NCBI GenBank assembly: GCA_947460915.1
Contig: CANHKJ010000112.1
Coordinates: 1-9,017 of the forward strand
From: Verrucomicrobiia bacterium
Lineage (GTDB): Bacteria; Verrucomicrobiota; Verrucomicrobiia; Verrucomicrobiales; Akkermansiaceae
Length of the DNA: 9,017 nt
Direction of reading: 5' to 3'
This document shows positions 1 to 6,642 of this stretch, in pieces. Below the pieces are notes generated by a model that did no database searches, was not told the DNA's origin, and saw only the letters and a list, made by a program, of their open reading frames with translations. The position numbers and the translations under genes were made by a program. Numbering within the stretch: the first letter of the stretch is position 1; the number at the start of each line of letters is the position of its first letter.

Positions 1-1133
1 GTAGTTCCAAATGCCCCGTAGGCGAGGGAATAGGAAGGATCGTAGTTCGGGTAAATTTCCGAGCTGTCTGTATCATCCCATGCGACTCGAGCATCGAAGC
101 GTCCGATGACTTTTTTCTTTGCTTTGAGCAGTTCACCGCGGAAGCGAGTGGGATCAATGCGGAGATCCATTTCTGCGATCAGCGTGGCAGATAGTCCCGT
201 GAATTCGGCGAGCTTGGCGGCGACAGCGGATTTTTCTTCAGAGTTAATTTGATTGCCTTTGAGGAGAGCGGCGGTGTAGGGGCCGAAGGCGTAGGCACGG
301 GCGTCCTCGACGATTTTGTTGCGATCGCCTTGGATGACTCCATGAAAATGAGCCACGGAAGCGAATGTGGGCAAGAACACCTGATACGCTAGGTCATTTC
401 CCGGAGCAGGGCTCAAGGTTTGGAAATCCATGAGGGTCGAAAGCATGACCACGCCATTGAGCGACATGGCATAGCGGCTTTGGAGGTGGTGGGCAAGGCC
501 GGCGGCACGGACTCCACCATAGGACTCACCTAACAAGAACTTGGGTGAAGACCAGCGTTTGTTTTCCGTGACCCAGCTGCGAATGAAGTCGCCGATGGAT
601 TCCACATCCTCGTCCACACCGTGAAATTCCTGAGGTTTGGCATCTTTTTCAGCGCGAGAATAGCCTGTGGAGACGGGGTCGATGAAAACCAGGTCGGAGC
701 TATCGAGAATGGAAAACTGATTGTCGCCGAGTGTGGCAGGTGGTGCGATTGGTTGTGTTCCGTCACCGGTAAGCTTGACAATTTTCGGCCCGAGTGCACC
801 GAGATGGAGCCACACTGCCGATGAGCCAGGACCACCATTGAAGGCAAATGTAACAGGACGATTCGGGTCGTTTTTGTCCTTGCGCACGTAGGAAACATGG
901 AAGATCGATGCACGCGGTGTGCCGTCATCGCGATTGATCACAAGCTTGCCAGTCGTTGCAGTATAAGGAATCGTGACGCCGTTGATGGTAACACTGCCCT
1001 CAACACTAACATTTTTCTGTGGAGCGGCCGCTTCGGTTTTTTTTGCGGGATCTTTGGGCACATCCTTCGGGTTTTCTTGCGCGAGGAGGGCGGTCAGAGG
1101 CAGGGCAAGAGCTAAGGTGTAAATGAGTCGCAT
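1..1133 (-). CDS. Secreted serine carboxypeptidase-like protein (peptidase family S10), C-terminus beyond window
   Basis: This is a minus-strand reading frame of 377 complete codons, open from an ATG at 1133-1131 to the window edge. Residues 1-18 form a signal peptide (Arg at 2, then a hydrophobic stretch ending ALLA before Gln19), so the protein is probably exported. A low-complexity Lys/Pro/Ala linker follows to about residue 40. The S10 signatures are clear: NGGPGSS at 99-105 (substrate and oxyanion region) and GESYGG at 202-207, with the nucleophile Ser204. The catalytic Asp and His lie in the C-terminal part of this family and would be outside the window; S10 proteins usually run to about 450-530 residues. 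Family members remove C-terminal amino acids from peptides, normally at acidic pH; the substrate here is unknown. No clear Shine-Dalgarno precedes the ATG. The gene is divergent from the SNF2 gene and no functional link is visible. Family assignment is firm; the exact role is not. Confidence 0.93.
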   Translation of the reverse strand, partial: MRLIYTLALALPLTALLAQENPKDVPKDPAKKTEAAAPQKNVSVEGSVTINGVTIPYTATTGKLVINRDDGTPRASIFHVSYVRKDKNDPNRPVTFAFNGGPGSSAVWLHLGALGPKIVKLTGDGTQPIAPPATLGDNQFSILDSSDLVFIDPVSTGYSRAEKDAKPQEFHGVDEDVESIGDFIRSWVTENKRWSSPKFLLGESYGGVRAAGLAHHLQSRYAMSLNGVVMLSTLMDFQTLSPAPGNDLAYQVFLPTFASVAHFHGVIQGDRNKIVEDARAYAFGPYTAALLKGNQINSEEKSAVAAKLAEFTGLSATLIAEMDLRIDPTRFRGELLKAKKKVIGRFDARVAWDDTDSSEIYPNYDPSYSLAYGAFGT

Positions 1134-1261
1134 AGTGTTTTGAGCAGTTTACTAAGATTAGGAACGCGTGCAATGACAAATCCCGAAAGCTAGCGAAAAG
1201 GCATCGTTGTTTTGTCTAAGGAGAATGGTTATTTTTTCCCGAGCACACGGTTTTTCTTGCC
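1134..1261. promoter_or_regulatory. Divergent intergenic region between S10 peptidase and SNF2 gene
   Basis: The two genes start back to back across 128 bp, so promoters for both are expected here. On the minus strand a loose sigma70-like pair can be read: TTGCAC, a 16-base spacer, then TAAACT, ending about 14 bases before the peptidase ATG. On the plus strand no good hexamer pair is seen inside the gap; AAGGAG occurs at 1218-1223 but is too far (38 bases) from the annotated SNF2 ATG to serve as its ribosome binding site. The presence of regulation is inferred from the gene arrangement; the specific boxes are weak. Confidence 0.3.
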
Positions 1262-4200
1262 ATGCCAAGGAAAATGAGTGTAGATTCGCGCCCCGTTAAT
1301 CCCACCTATCAGCAACAATTTTCTCCTAATATATTCGCGATGAATCCAGACCGTGCCACATTGAACTTCCTAAACAGCTTCCCAGAAGAAGCTCGTAAAA
1401 AGGGCGAAATGCTCCAAAAAGACGGAGCGGTAACCCAAATTTTTGGTAATCATTTGTTCATTCAAGGGCGCGTCGAAGAAGAAACAGGCATTCACCGCAC
1501 GAGTTTGCGACTGCAAGGCAATCGCTGGTTCGGTAGCTGCACCGCAGAAGATGAAATCGTTTCCGGTGCGTGCCAATACGCTACGATGATGGAACGCATG
1601 CATCGTGGTGAGGATTTGCCCGAGTCGCCCAACGAATTCGATGATGCTCCTGTACTTGACTTGATCGAGGAAAAACTCGGACGCGAGCTCGATGACAAAG
1701 AAGCCGATTTTGTTACTAAAATCGAGAAACGTTATCGTCGTTATGTCATTGAGGGTGAAGTTCACGACCATGACATGGTGCGGATCTCGCCGCGTTGGGA
1801 AATCACCAGCTACGAGCCTCTCGAGCTCTGGCCGATGCCACCAAGCGATATTCTGGAGTTCTGGAACTACATCGCCTACGCATTCTACAAGAAAAAACTC
1901 CCGTATCCCGAGTTCATGAACGTCATCACTGATCTCGAATCGGTGCAGAAAAAAATGGCCGAGTGGGAGCAAGAGCGCGAAGTGGCCTCATGGTATGAGC
2001 GCATTGAGCGAGTCAATGAACGCCCTCCTACCGAACCACCCTTCGAAGCCGAAGTGCGCTTGGTGGCAACCATCAATGAGGCTCGCATCGAGCTTCGCGA
2101 AAAGGGCGGTGAGTGGTTGCAGTTGCGAGAAAAATCAGACGTCGAGCGCTATTCGGCACTCTACATGGAGGCGGCGATGCGTCTCGATTCATCGAGCCAA
2201 ATCCTCTGGGAGCATTTCCTCTCCTACTACCGCAAAGAAGGAGATACCTTGTTCGATTTCGATCAAGAGGAATGCTGCCGTTTCATGAACCGCTTGTTCC
2301 GTCAGCCTGCGCTCAAGGGCTATCTCGTCAATCTCGATGAAAAGCTGTTCAAAGTCGTCGATGAACCTTTGCGCTGGAAGTGTGAGGATGCCGATTACGA
2401 TCAGATGAACTTCGCGCTGCAGCTCGTTACTTCTGGTGGCGAAAATGTTTCGCACTCTGTTCGCTTGTTGCCTGGTCGCGTTGAGCTCTATCAATCTGAC
2501 GAAACGGTATTTCCCGGTCCTCCACGTTGGCTGAACGAAACGGAAATCATGCCGCGTTACTACATTCCTAAGCGCGTCATTGATTCGCTGGAGGGTGTTG
2601 AATTTCTTCGCAAAATTGGCGCTTCTTTGCCTGAATCACTGACTAAACGCGTCGTTGATCTGGAATTAAAGCCGAAGCTGGAACTCAAACTTGTTGCTGG
2701 ACTTACTTCTGCGGAAACCGAGCACCTTGTTGTCGATGTCAGCGCCTTGGAGACCAAGGGCCGCCGAACCGAACGACTGAATAAAGAGGGCTGGGAACTC
2801 GTGGAGCAACAAGTCGTCAAAGGCAAGCAGCTCCTGCGTTTTGCTCGTGAAGATCTCCATTGCATTCCTAAGGTGCTGGATGAGATGTCACTGACTTATG
2901 ACGATAAACTGGTGTCGTTCAAAACTCGTCTTACAAAGAATTTCCCGGAAAAGTTCGCCGAGTGGATTCGCAAAATGCCGCCACAAGTCGAGCTCGATAT
3001 TGATGCTCGTCTCAAAACCATTCTCAACGATCCTGTTAGCGCAGCCGTGCGCTTCGAGGTCGTCAACCAAGAGATCGACTGGTTCGATCTGCGTATCGTC
3101 ATCGATGTCGAAGGCGTCAATCTTAGCAAAGCGCAAATCCGCCAACTCGTCGCCGCCCGTGGTGGTTACGTTCGCATGGAAGACGGTTCCTGGATGCGAC
3201 TGGAAATCAAACTCGATCCCGAACAACGCGATGCCGTTACCCGTCTTGGCCTCGATCCCTTCGACCTCTCTGGAGAAACGCACCGCATGCACGCCCTGCA
3301 GCTTGCTGATCCCAAAGCGGCGGATGTTTTCGATCCAAAAGCCTGGAAAAAAATCAAGGATCGCGCCAACGATATCGTCATCGAGGTCGATGCCGAGTTG
3401 CCGACCAATCTCAACGCCACGCTGCGTCCCTACCAGATCGAAGGTTTCCGCTTCTTGGCTTACCTCGCAACCAACAACTTCGGCGGTATTCTTGCGGATG
3501 ACATGGGCTTGGGTAAAACGATCCAATCGCTTACCTACGTGCTCTGGCTTCGCAATGAAGCATTCAAAAAACAAGCACGCAAGAAGCCAGTGCTCATCGT
3601 CTGCCCCAAATCCGTTCTCGACGTCTGGGTCACCGAGGCGAACAAGTTCGCTCCCGAATTGAACGTGAAAATCCTACGCAATCGCGACGAAATCGATCTC
3701 GATTACTACCAAAACACGCTCGATATGTTGGTCATGAACTACGCGCAGTTGCGGGTTTGTGGCGAGTTGCTTAATAAGATTCAATGGCTCACCGTTATTC
3801 TCGACGAAGGCCAGCAGATCAAGAACCCTGATTCCAAAGCAGCCAAAGCAGCTCGCGAACTGGATGCAGGCAATCGATTGGTCCTCACAGGTACTCCCAT
3901 CGAGAACCGCCTCATGGACATGTGGTCGCTTATGGCCTTCGCCATGCCCGGCGTTCTCGGCTCCCGTGCCTACTTCAAAAAACGCTTCGACAAGCGCAAA
4001 GATCCGGGCTCCCAGCAACGTCTAGCAGCCCGTCTCCGTCCCTTCCTTATCCGCCGGACCAAGTCCCAAGTGGCGCAAGACCTCCCACCTCGTACCGAGG
4101 AAGAAGTTTACAGCAAAATGGAAGGTGTGCAACTCGACTTGTATCGTGCCGAACTCAAGCGCATTCAAAAAGCCTTGCTTGGTATGGACTCCGACGAAGC

Positions 4201-4861
4201 TGTCAAGAAGAACTCCTTCGCCATTCTGCAAGGCCTCATGCGCTTGCGTCAGATTTGCTGCCACCCTGGTCTCATCGATCCGAAATACCTCAAGGAGGAA
4301 AGCGCCAAGATGGAATCGTTGTTTTATCTTCTCGATCAGCTCCACGAGGAAGGTCACAAAGTGCTCGTCTTCTCGCAGTTCGTTTCCATGCTCGACCTCA
4401 TCAAGGCGCGCTTGGAAGGAGAAAGCCGCCCTTACAACTACCTCACCGGTCAGACCAAGGACCGGAAAGGGGAGATCGAGAAATTCCAGACCACCAAGGA
4501 CCCAAGTGTCTTCCTTCTCTCGCTCAAAGCGGGTGGTGCCGGTCTGAACTTGACCTCGGCCTCCTACGTGATTCTTTACGATCCCTGGTGGAACCCAGCG
4601 GTGGAAAACCAAGCCATCGACCGAACTCACCGGATCGGTCAGAAAAACAAGGTTATTGCCTACCGTTTGCTTACTCGCGATACTGTGGAGGAAAAAATCC
4701 GCATCCTACAGCACCAGAAGACACAACTTGTCATCAACGTGCTTGGCGATGAAGGCTTTGCGACCAACCTCGGTATCGACGATCTGGCCTTCATTCTCAA
4801 TCACGGCGGCGAAGAGGACGAGGCTCCACAGCCTCCCGATGACGAAGACGACGACGATTAA
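1262..4861 (+). CDS. SNF2-family (SWI/SNF) ATPase/helicase with degenerate N-terminal SWIM-like zinc finger
   Basis: A 1199-residue cytoplasmic SNF2 ATPase, expected to translocate on double-stranded DNA and remodel or displace DNA- or RNA-polymerase-bound proteins; the bacterial target is unknown. N-terminal residues about 32-120 have the layout of a SWIM domain, but the CxC...CxH ligands read Cys93-Thr-Ala95 and Cys104-Gln-Tyr106. A long middle region (about 120-690) has no motif I can name with certainty, except that about 600-660 (around Trp607) resembles the bacterial SNF2-associated domain. The motor has all main motifs: Walker A DDMGLGKT at 746-753 (Lys752), DEGQ at 848-851 in place of DEAH, TGTPIEN at 876-882, LVFSQF at 1035-1040, KAGGAGLNL at 1089-1097, and DRTHRIGQ at 1120-1127 with the arginine finger region. 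The tail (about 1182-1199) is strongly acidic. The start is uncertain: ATGs at 1262, 1274 and 1340 are all in frame and none has a good Shine-Dalgarno, although AAGG at 1267-1270 sits just before 1274. The gene is monocistronic by its surroundings. Confidence 0.95.
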   Translation: MPRKMSVDSRPVNPTYQQQFSPNIFAMNPDRATLNFLNSFPEEARKKGEMLQKDGAVTQIFGNHLFIQGRVEEETGIHRTSLRLQGNRWFGSCTAEDEIVSGACQYATMMERMHRGEDLPESPNEFDDAPVLDLIEEKLGRELDDKEADFVTKIEKRYRRYVIEGEVHDHDMVRISPRWEITSYEPLELWPMPPSDILEFWNYIAYAFYKKKLPYPEFMNVITDLESVQKKMAEWEQEREVASWYERIERVNERPPTEPPFEAEVRLVATINEARIELREKGGEWLQLREKSDVERYSALYMEAAMRLDSSSQILWEHFLSYYRKEGDTLFDFDQEECCRFMNRLFRQPALKGYLVNLDEKLFKVVDEPLRWKCEDADYDQMNFALQLVTSGGENVSHSVRLLPGRVELYQSDETVFPGPPRWLNETEIMPRYYIPKRVIDSLEGVEFLRKIGASLPESLTKRVVDLELKPKLELKLVAGLTSAETEHLVVDVSALETKGRRTERLNKEGWELVEQQVVKGKQLLRFAREDLHCIPKVLDEMSLTYDDKLVSFKTRLTKNFPEKFAEWIRKMPPQVELDIDARLKTILNDPVSAAVRFEVVNQEIDWFDLRIVIDVEGVNLSKAQIRQLVAARGGYVRMEDGSWMRLEIKLDPEQRDAVTRLGLDPFDLSGETHRMHALQLADPKAADVFDPKAWKKIKDRANDIVIEVDAELPTNLNATLRPYQIEGFRFLAYLATNNFGGILADDMGLGKTIQSLTYVLWLRNEAFKKQARKKPVLIVCPKSVLDVWVTEANKFAPELNVKILRNRDEIDLDYYQNTLDMLVMNYAQLRVCGELLNKIQWLTVILDEGQQIKNPDSKAAKAARELDAGNRLVLTGTPIENRLMDMWSLMAFAMPGVLGSRAYFKKRFDKRKDPGSQQRLAARLRPFLIRRTKSQVAQDLPPRTEEEVYSKMEGVQLDLYRAELKRIQKALLGMDSDEAVKKNSFAILQGLMRLRQICCHPGLIDPKYLKEESAKMESLFYLLDQLHEEGHKVLVFSQFVSMLDLIKARLEGESRPYNYLTGQTKDRKGEIEKFQTTKDPSVFLLSLKAGGAGLNLTSASYVILYDPWWNPAVENQAIDRTHRIGQKNKVIAYRLLTRDTVEEKIRILQHQKTQLVINVLGDEGFATNLGIDDLAFILNHGGEEDEAPQPPDDEDDDD

Positions 4862-4873
4862 GATCCCCAAAAC

Positions 4874-4892
4874 ATCATGCGGGCCGTATGAT
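4874..4892 (+). terminator. Weak hairpin after the SNF2 stop codon (possible terminator)
   Basis: ATCATGC and GTATGAT form a 7-bp stem (one G-U pair) around a 5-base GGGCC loop, 12 bases after the SNF2 stop codon. A run of seven T residues occurs only about 15 bases after the stem, so this is not a standard intrinsic terminator. It could still mark the end of the SNF2 transcript or be part of the L36 leader. Confidence 0.25.
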
Positions 4893-4895
4893 CAA

Positions 4896-4923
4896 AAAGA
4901 AATGTGTTTTTTTCAAAGAAATG
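4896..4923. repeat. Two direct copies of AAAGAAATG upstream of rpmJ
   Basis: AAAGAAATG occurs at 4896-4904 and again at 4915-4923, a start-to-start spacing of 19 bp, which is a little under two helical turns. Both copies are preceded by CA or CAA. They lie immediately before the best promoter-like sequence of the L36 gene, so a regulator-binding role is possible. The sequence is A-rich and a chance origin cannot be excluded. I see no match to the Zur palindromes known from Proteobacteria or Bacillus. Confidence 0.35.
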
Positions 4924-4925
4924 CC

Positions 4926-4953
4926 TTTACAAAATCATTCGTCCCGCTAGTTT
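4926..4953 (+). promoter_or_regulatory. Candidate promoter of rpmJ
   Basis: TTTACA (five of six bases of the sigma70 -35 consensus) is followed after 16 bases by TAGTTT, a poor -10 box. Transcription would begin near 4960 and give a short leader of about 20 bases. The leader before the ATG at 4983 has no Shine-Dalgarno sequence. An independent promoter is expected because the gene has its own terminator and lies 121 bp after the SNF2 stop. Confidence 0.3.
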
Positions 4954-4982
4954 CCCCCTCCCAAATCACTACCTCACACACA

Positions 4983-5147
4983 ATGAAAGTTCTTTCCTCA
5001 CTCAATTCCGCCAAACGCCGCCATGCTGATTGCCAAGTGGTAAAACGCGGTGGCACGCTTTATGTGATCTGCAAAAGCAATCCAAAATTCAAGGCCCGTC
5101 AAGGAGCAACCAAGGGCACCCGCCTTTCCAAAAAAGGCGTGAAGTAA
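4983..5147 (+). CDS. rpmJ: 50S ribosomal protein bL36, zinc-independent (C-minus) type
   Basis: A 54-residue basic protein of the large ribosomal subunit. It starts MKVLSSLNSAKRR, carries DCQVVKRGGTLYVICKSNP at 16-34 and KFKARQG at 35-41, and aligns along its length with the alternative L36 of E. coli (YkgO). The usual zinc-binding L36 has three Cys and one His ligand. Here the region corresponding to the first CxxC reads His14-Ala-Asp-Cys17, Cys30 is kept, and the position of the His ligand is Phe36, so zinc binding is probably lost; a three-residue insertion before this point is also typical of the C-minus form. After the normal end at Gly41 there is a basic tail of 13 residues (to Lys54). 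The gene stands alone rather than in the spc/alpha ribosomal operons and is followed directly by a strong terminator. The ATG is the only start that gives the conserved N-terminus; a longer upstream extension in the same frame has no protein-like content. Confidence 0.95.
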   Translation: MKVLSSLNSAKRRHADCQVVKRGGTLYVICKSNPKFKARQGATKGTRLSKKGVK

Positions 5148-5174
5148 GCGATTGCTTCTCACATTTTTTTAAAC

Positions 5175-5207
5175 AGCGCAGCGAGTTTCACTTGCTGCGC
5201 TTTTTTT
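5175..5207 (+). terminator. Rho-independent terminator of rpmJ
   Basis: GCGCAGC at 5176-5182 pairs perfectly with GCTGCGC at 5194-5200. The stem continues inward with GAGT/ACTT (one G-U pair) to give 11 bp around a TTC loop, and an A-T pair can be added outside. Seven T residues follow at once (5201-5207). It begins 27 bases after the rpmJ stop and should separate rpmJ from the DUF3592 gene. Confidence 0.92.
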
Positions 5208-5243
5208 CGTAGTTAGATGATGTTTGAACTTTCATGAACTACG
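5208..5243. repeat. 7-bp inverted repeat in the rpmJ-DUF3592 gap
   Basis: CGTAGTT at 5208-5214 and AACTACG at 5237-5243 are perfect inverted copies separated by 22 bases, and the spacer carries the 8-bp palindrome TTCATGAA (5231-5238, overlapping the right arm). A second small hairpin, ATAGG with CCTAT, lies a little further on (about 5250-5266). These may be leader or operator structure for the DUF3592 gene; no promoter hexamers stand out in this 152-bp gap. Function is unknown and chance is possible. Confidence 0.3.
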
Positions 5244-5299
5244 GTTGGATAGGCGATTTTCCTATTGGCAAGTCGCTCATCATGGCGTAGGGATGCGGC

Positions 5300-5803
5300 G
5301 TGAGTGGAACGAACAGTGCAGGGAAATGGTATTTAACGTCAGTTGGCTTGTCACTGTGCGTGATTTCTGGGATTTTCATCGCTCTGATGTGGCGTAGTTA
5401 TGCACGAGCTAAAGGAATGACGAATTGGCCGCAGGTGCCGTGTTTGATTTTGCAGTCGAACGTGGAAGAGCAACGAATCGGTGACACGGTCGCACCTGAA
5501 TACCGCCTACAAGTGTTGTATCGTTATGATTTTGACGGTAGCTCTTATGAAAGCCGGCTGTGGAGTTTGCGTGGTAGTATGCCACGCAACGACAGGGCCA
5601 CCGTGGAGGAGCTTGTTGCCACTTTTGCTACTGGAAGTATGACCAAGTGTTGGGTGAATCCGCAGCAACCGAGTCAGTCCGTTCTCAAACTGGATACCCG
5701 AGCTGCTGGTTACACCTTGTGGTTCCCTGGACTCTTTTTCTTAGGGGGAGTGGGGATGATTGTCGGAGCGTGGAAAACCCCTCGATCAGCAAAATCGGCG
5801 TAA
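5300..5803 (+). CDS. DUF3592 domain membrane protein
   Basis: A 167-residue protein with a membrane helix at about 11-31, an extra-membrane beta-rich middle, and a second helix at about 138-158. The middle shows the DUF3592 pattern: NWPQVPCLIL at 42-51, an aromatic YRYDFDGSSYES stretch at 74-85, and CWVNPQQPSQSVL at 117-129, which corresponds to the family's NPxxPxxSVL motif. The biochemical function of DUF3592 proteins is unknown; they are usually small inner-membrane proteins. The start is GTG at 5300: an in-frame TAG lies 12 bases upstream at 5288-5290, and any later start would lose the first helix. TAGGG at 5288-5292 is a usable Shine-Dalgarno at a spacing of 7. The regulator gene follows after 49 bp without a terminator, so the two may share a transcript. 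Confidence 0.85.
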   Translation: MSGTNSAGKWYLTSVGLSLCVISGIFIALMWRSYARAKGMTNWPQVPCLILQSNVEEQRIGDTVAPEYRLQVLYRYDFDGSSYESRLWSLRGSMPRNDRATVEELVATFATGSMTKCWVNPQQPSQSVLKLDTRAAGYTLWFPGLFFLGGVGMIVGAWKTPRSAKSA

Positions 5804-5852
5804 ATTGCTTTCCTTGTTGCGTTGAAGAAAAATTTTGCCCACGTTGACGGCG

Positions 5853-6506
5853 ATGTTTTTGTATGGATTTCGAGAATTGGTGCGTCCGCAGTGGGTGTCG
5901 ATCGTGGAAGAATTGAAGATTCATGGAGGCATGCCGATCCCTGAATTAGCAAGGGTCATGGAGATGAGCTACATGGGGGTGAAGCAGCACTGTGAAGCCT
6001 TGCTCGAACTTGGATACTTGGAGCGCAGTCGTTTGCCGCGTAAGGAGGTAGGTAGGCCTGAAATCATGTATCGTCTCGCTCCCAAAGCTGATGCTCTTTT
6101 TCCTCAAGCGGGGGTGGCGATGACTCTGAGCATGTTGCATAACATGAAGAATCTGTTTGGCGCTACTGCTCCCGAAAAATTGCTGCACCAATACTTTTCG
6201 GAGCTTCAAGAACGCTGGATGTGCCGCATGCAAAGGGCTAAGTCTATTGTGGAGAAAGCCACGGTGCTAGCTGGATTGCGAGAAAAGGAGGGCTGCTTTG
6301 CTCGCTGCTCATACGACGTCAAACAGGGTTTTCGCATTGAGGAATTTCACCACCCACTGTGGGCCTTATTTGAGGAGTATCCCGCAGCCATAGCGATGGA
6401 AGTGCGGATGATGGAATTGTTGATGGGATCAAAGATCGAACGCCGTGAAGTTCCCGGCGGTAGAGGTGGGCCTGCCCGCGTGGAATACTACATTCACACA
6501 TTATGA
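5853..6506 (+). CDS. Winged-helix transcriptional regulator, SufR/COG2345-like, lacking the Fe-S cysteines
   Basis: A 217-residue cytoplasmic DNA-binding protein. Residues about 12-60 form a winged helix-turn-helix (ELARVMEMS then YMGVKQHCEALLELGYL), and VGRPEIMYRLAPKADALFP at 67-84 is the wing and GRPxxxYxLTxxGxxLFP signature of the COG2345 group that includes SufR. The C-terminal half keeps the fold pattern of that group, but the cysteines that bind the iron-sulfur cluster in SufR are not kept: the NCP-like position reads HHP (166-168), the following PEIC-like position reads PAAIA (177-181), and the terminal cysteine pair is absent. Cysteines remain only at 47, 124, 148 and 152. It may therefore sense something else or nothing. 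An alternative TTG start at 5835 adds six residues; ATG 5853 is preferred because the homologous region begins there. Neither start has a clear Shine-Dalgarno. The target is unknown; the upstream membrane gene, itself and the downstream dehydrogenase are candidates. Confidence 0.85.
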   Translation: MFLYGFRELVRPQWVSIVEELKIHGGMPIPELARVMEMSYMGVKQHCEALLELGYLERSRLPRKEVGRPEIMYRLAPKADALFPQAGVAMTLSMLHNMKNLFGATAPEKLLHQYFSELQERWMCRMQRAKSIVEKATVLAGLREKEGCFARCSYDVKQGFRIEEFHHPLWALFEEYPAAIAMEVRMMELLMGSKIERREVPGGRGGPARVEYYIHTL

Positions 6507-6517
6507 ATTTTATTCAT
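6503..6517. repeat. Perfect AT-rich inverted repeat at the end of the regulator gene
   Basis: ATGAAT and ATTCAT (6 bp each) flank a TTT centre and overlap the stop codon of the regulator gene. It is too AT-rich and lacks a T-run, so it is a poor terminator. It has the size of a dimeric regulator operator and sits about 125 bp before the dehydrogenase gene, but a second copy was not found in the window. Confidence 0.3.
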
Positions 6518-6642
6518 GATCGTGCTGGAGATTCCCTCGAATAATGCATTTTGCTATTGTCACCAAAGGGAAATTTCTGTCTATTTTGGCTCAAGAAATA
6601 TTGGTATAGGAATCAGTACATAAAGGAAAGGTCTAGCGAGAA
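6507..6642 (+). promoter_or_regulatory. Leader region of the Gfo/Idh/MocA dehydrogenase gene
   Basis: This 136-bp AT-rich gap holds no gene. A strong purine-rich Shine-Dalgarno-like run, AAAGGAAAGG at 6622-6631, lies 11 bases before the ATG at 6643, with a second weaker GCGAGAA just before the ATG. TATAGG at 6605-6610 could be a -10 box, but the nearest -35-like sequence, TTGGCT at 6586-6591, is only 13 bases away, so the promoter is not settled. Confidence 0.3.

Noticed and set aside
621..1115. Small plus-strand frames opposite the peptidase gene
   Set aside because: The opposite strand encodes a clear S10 peptidase with signal peptide and active-site motifs; the plus-strand translations have no protein-like pattern.
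1225..1299. 24-residue upstream reading frame preceded by AAGGAG and overlapping the SNF2 start
   Set aside because: The Shine-Dalgarno is only one base from the ATG, the peptide has no leader-peptide character, and no attenuator-like hairpins accompany it.
2888..3574. Long open frame on the minus strand inside the SNF2 gene (228 codons)
   Set aside because: It lies wholly opposite a gene with unmistakable SNF2 motifs, and its translation shows no recognisable domain; it is a by-product of codon bias.
3922..4752. Open frame of 276 codons on the plus strand in another frame of the SNF2 gene
   Set aside because: It overlaps the conserved helicase C-terminal domain, and its translation is rich in Arg, Ser and Pro in the manner of a shadow frame.
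1262..4861. SNF2 ATPase as part of a phage-defence system (such as DISARM-like loci)
   Set aside because: No nuclease, methylase or other defence partner is next to it, and the SWIM-SNF2 architecture with acidic tail fits the housekeeping-type bacterial SNF2 proteins.
4656..4982. Upstream in-frame extension of the L36 protein to 163 residues
   Set aside because: It overlaps the end of the SNF2 gene, and L36 proteins start at the MKV at 4983.
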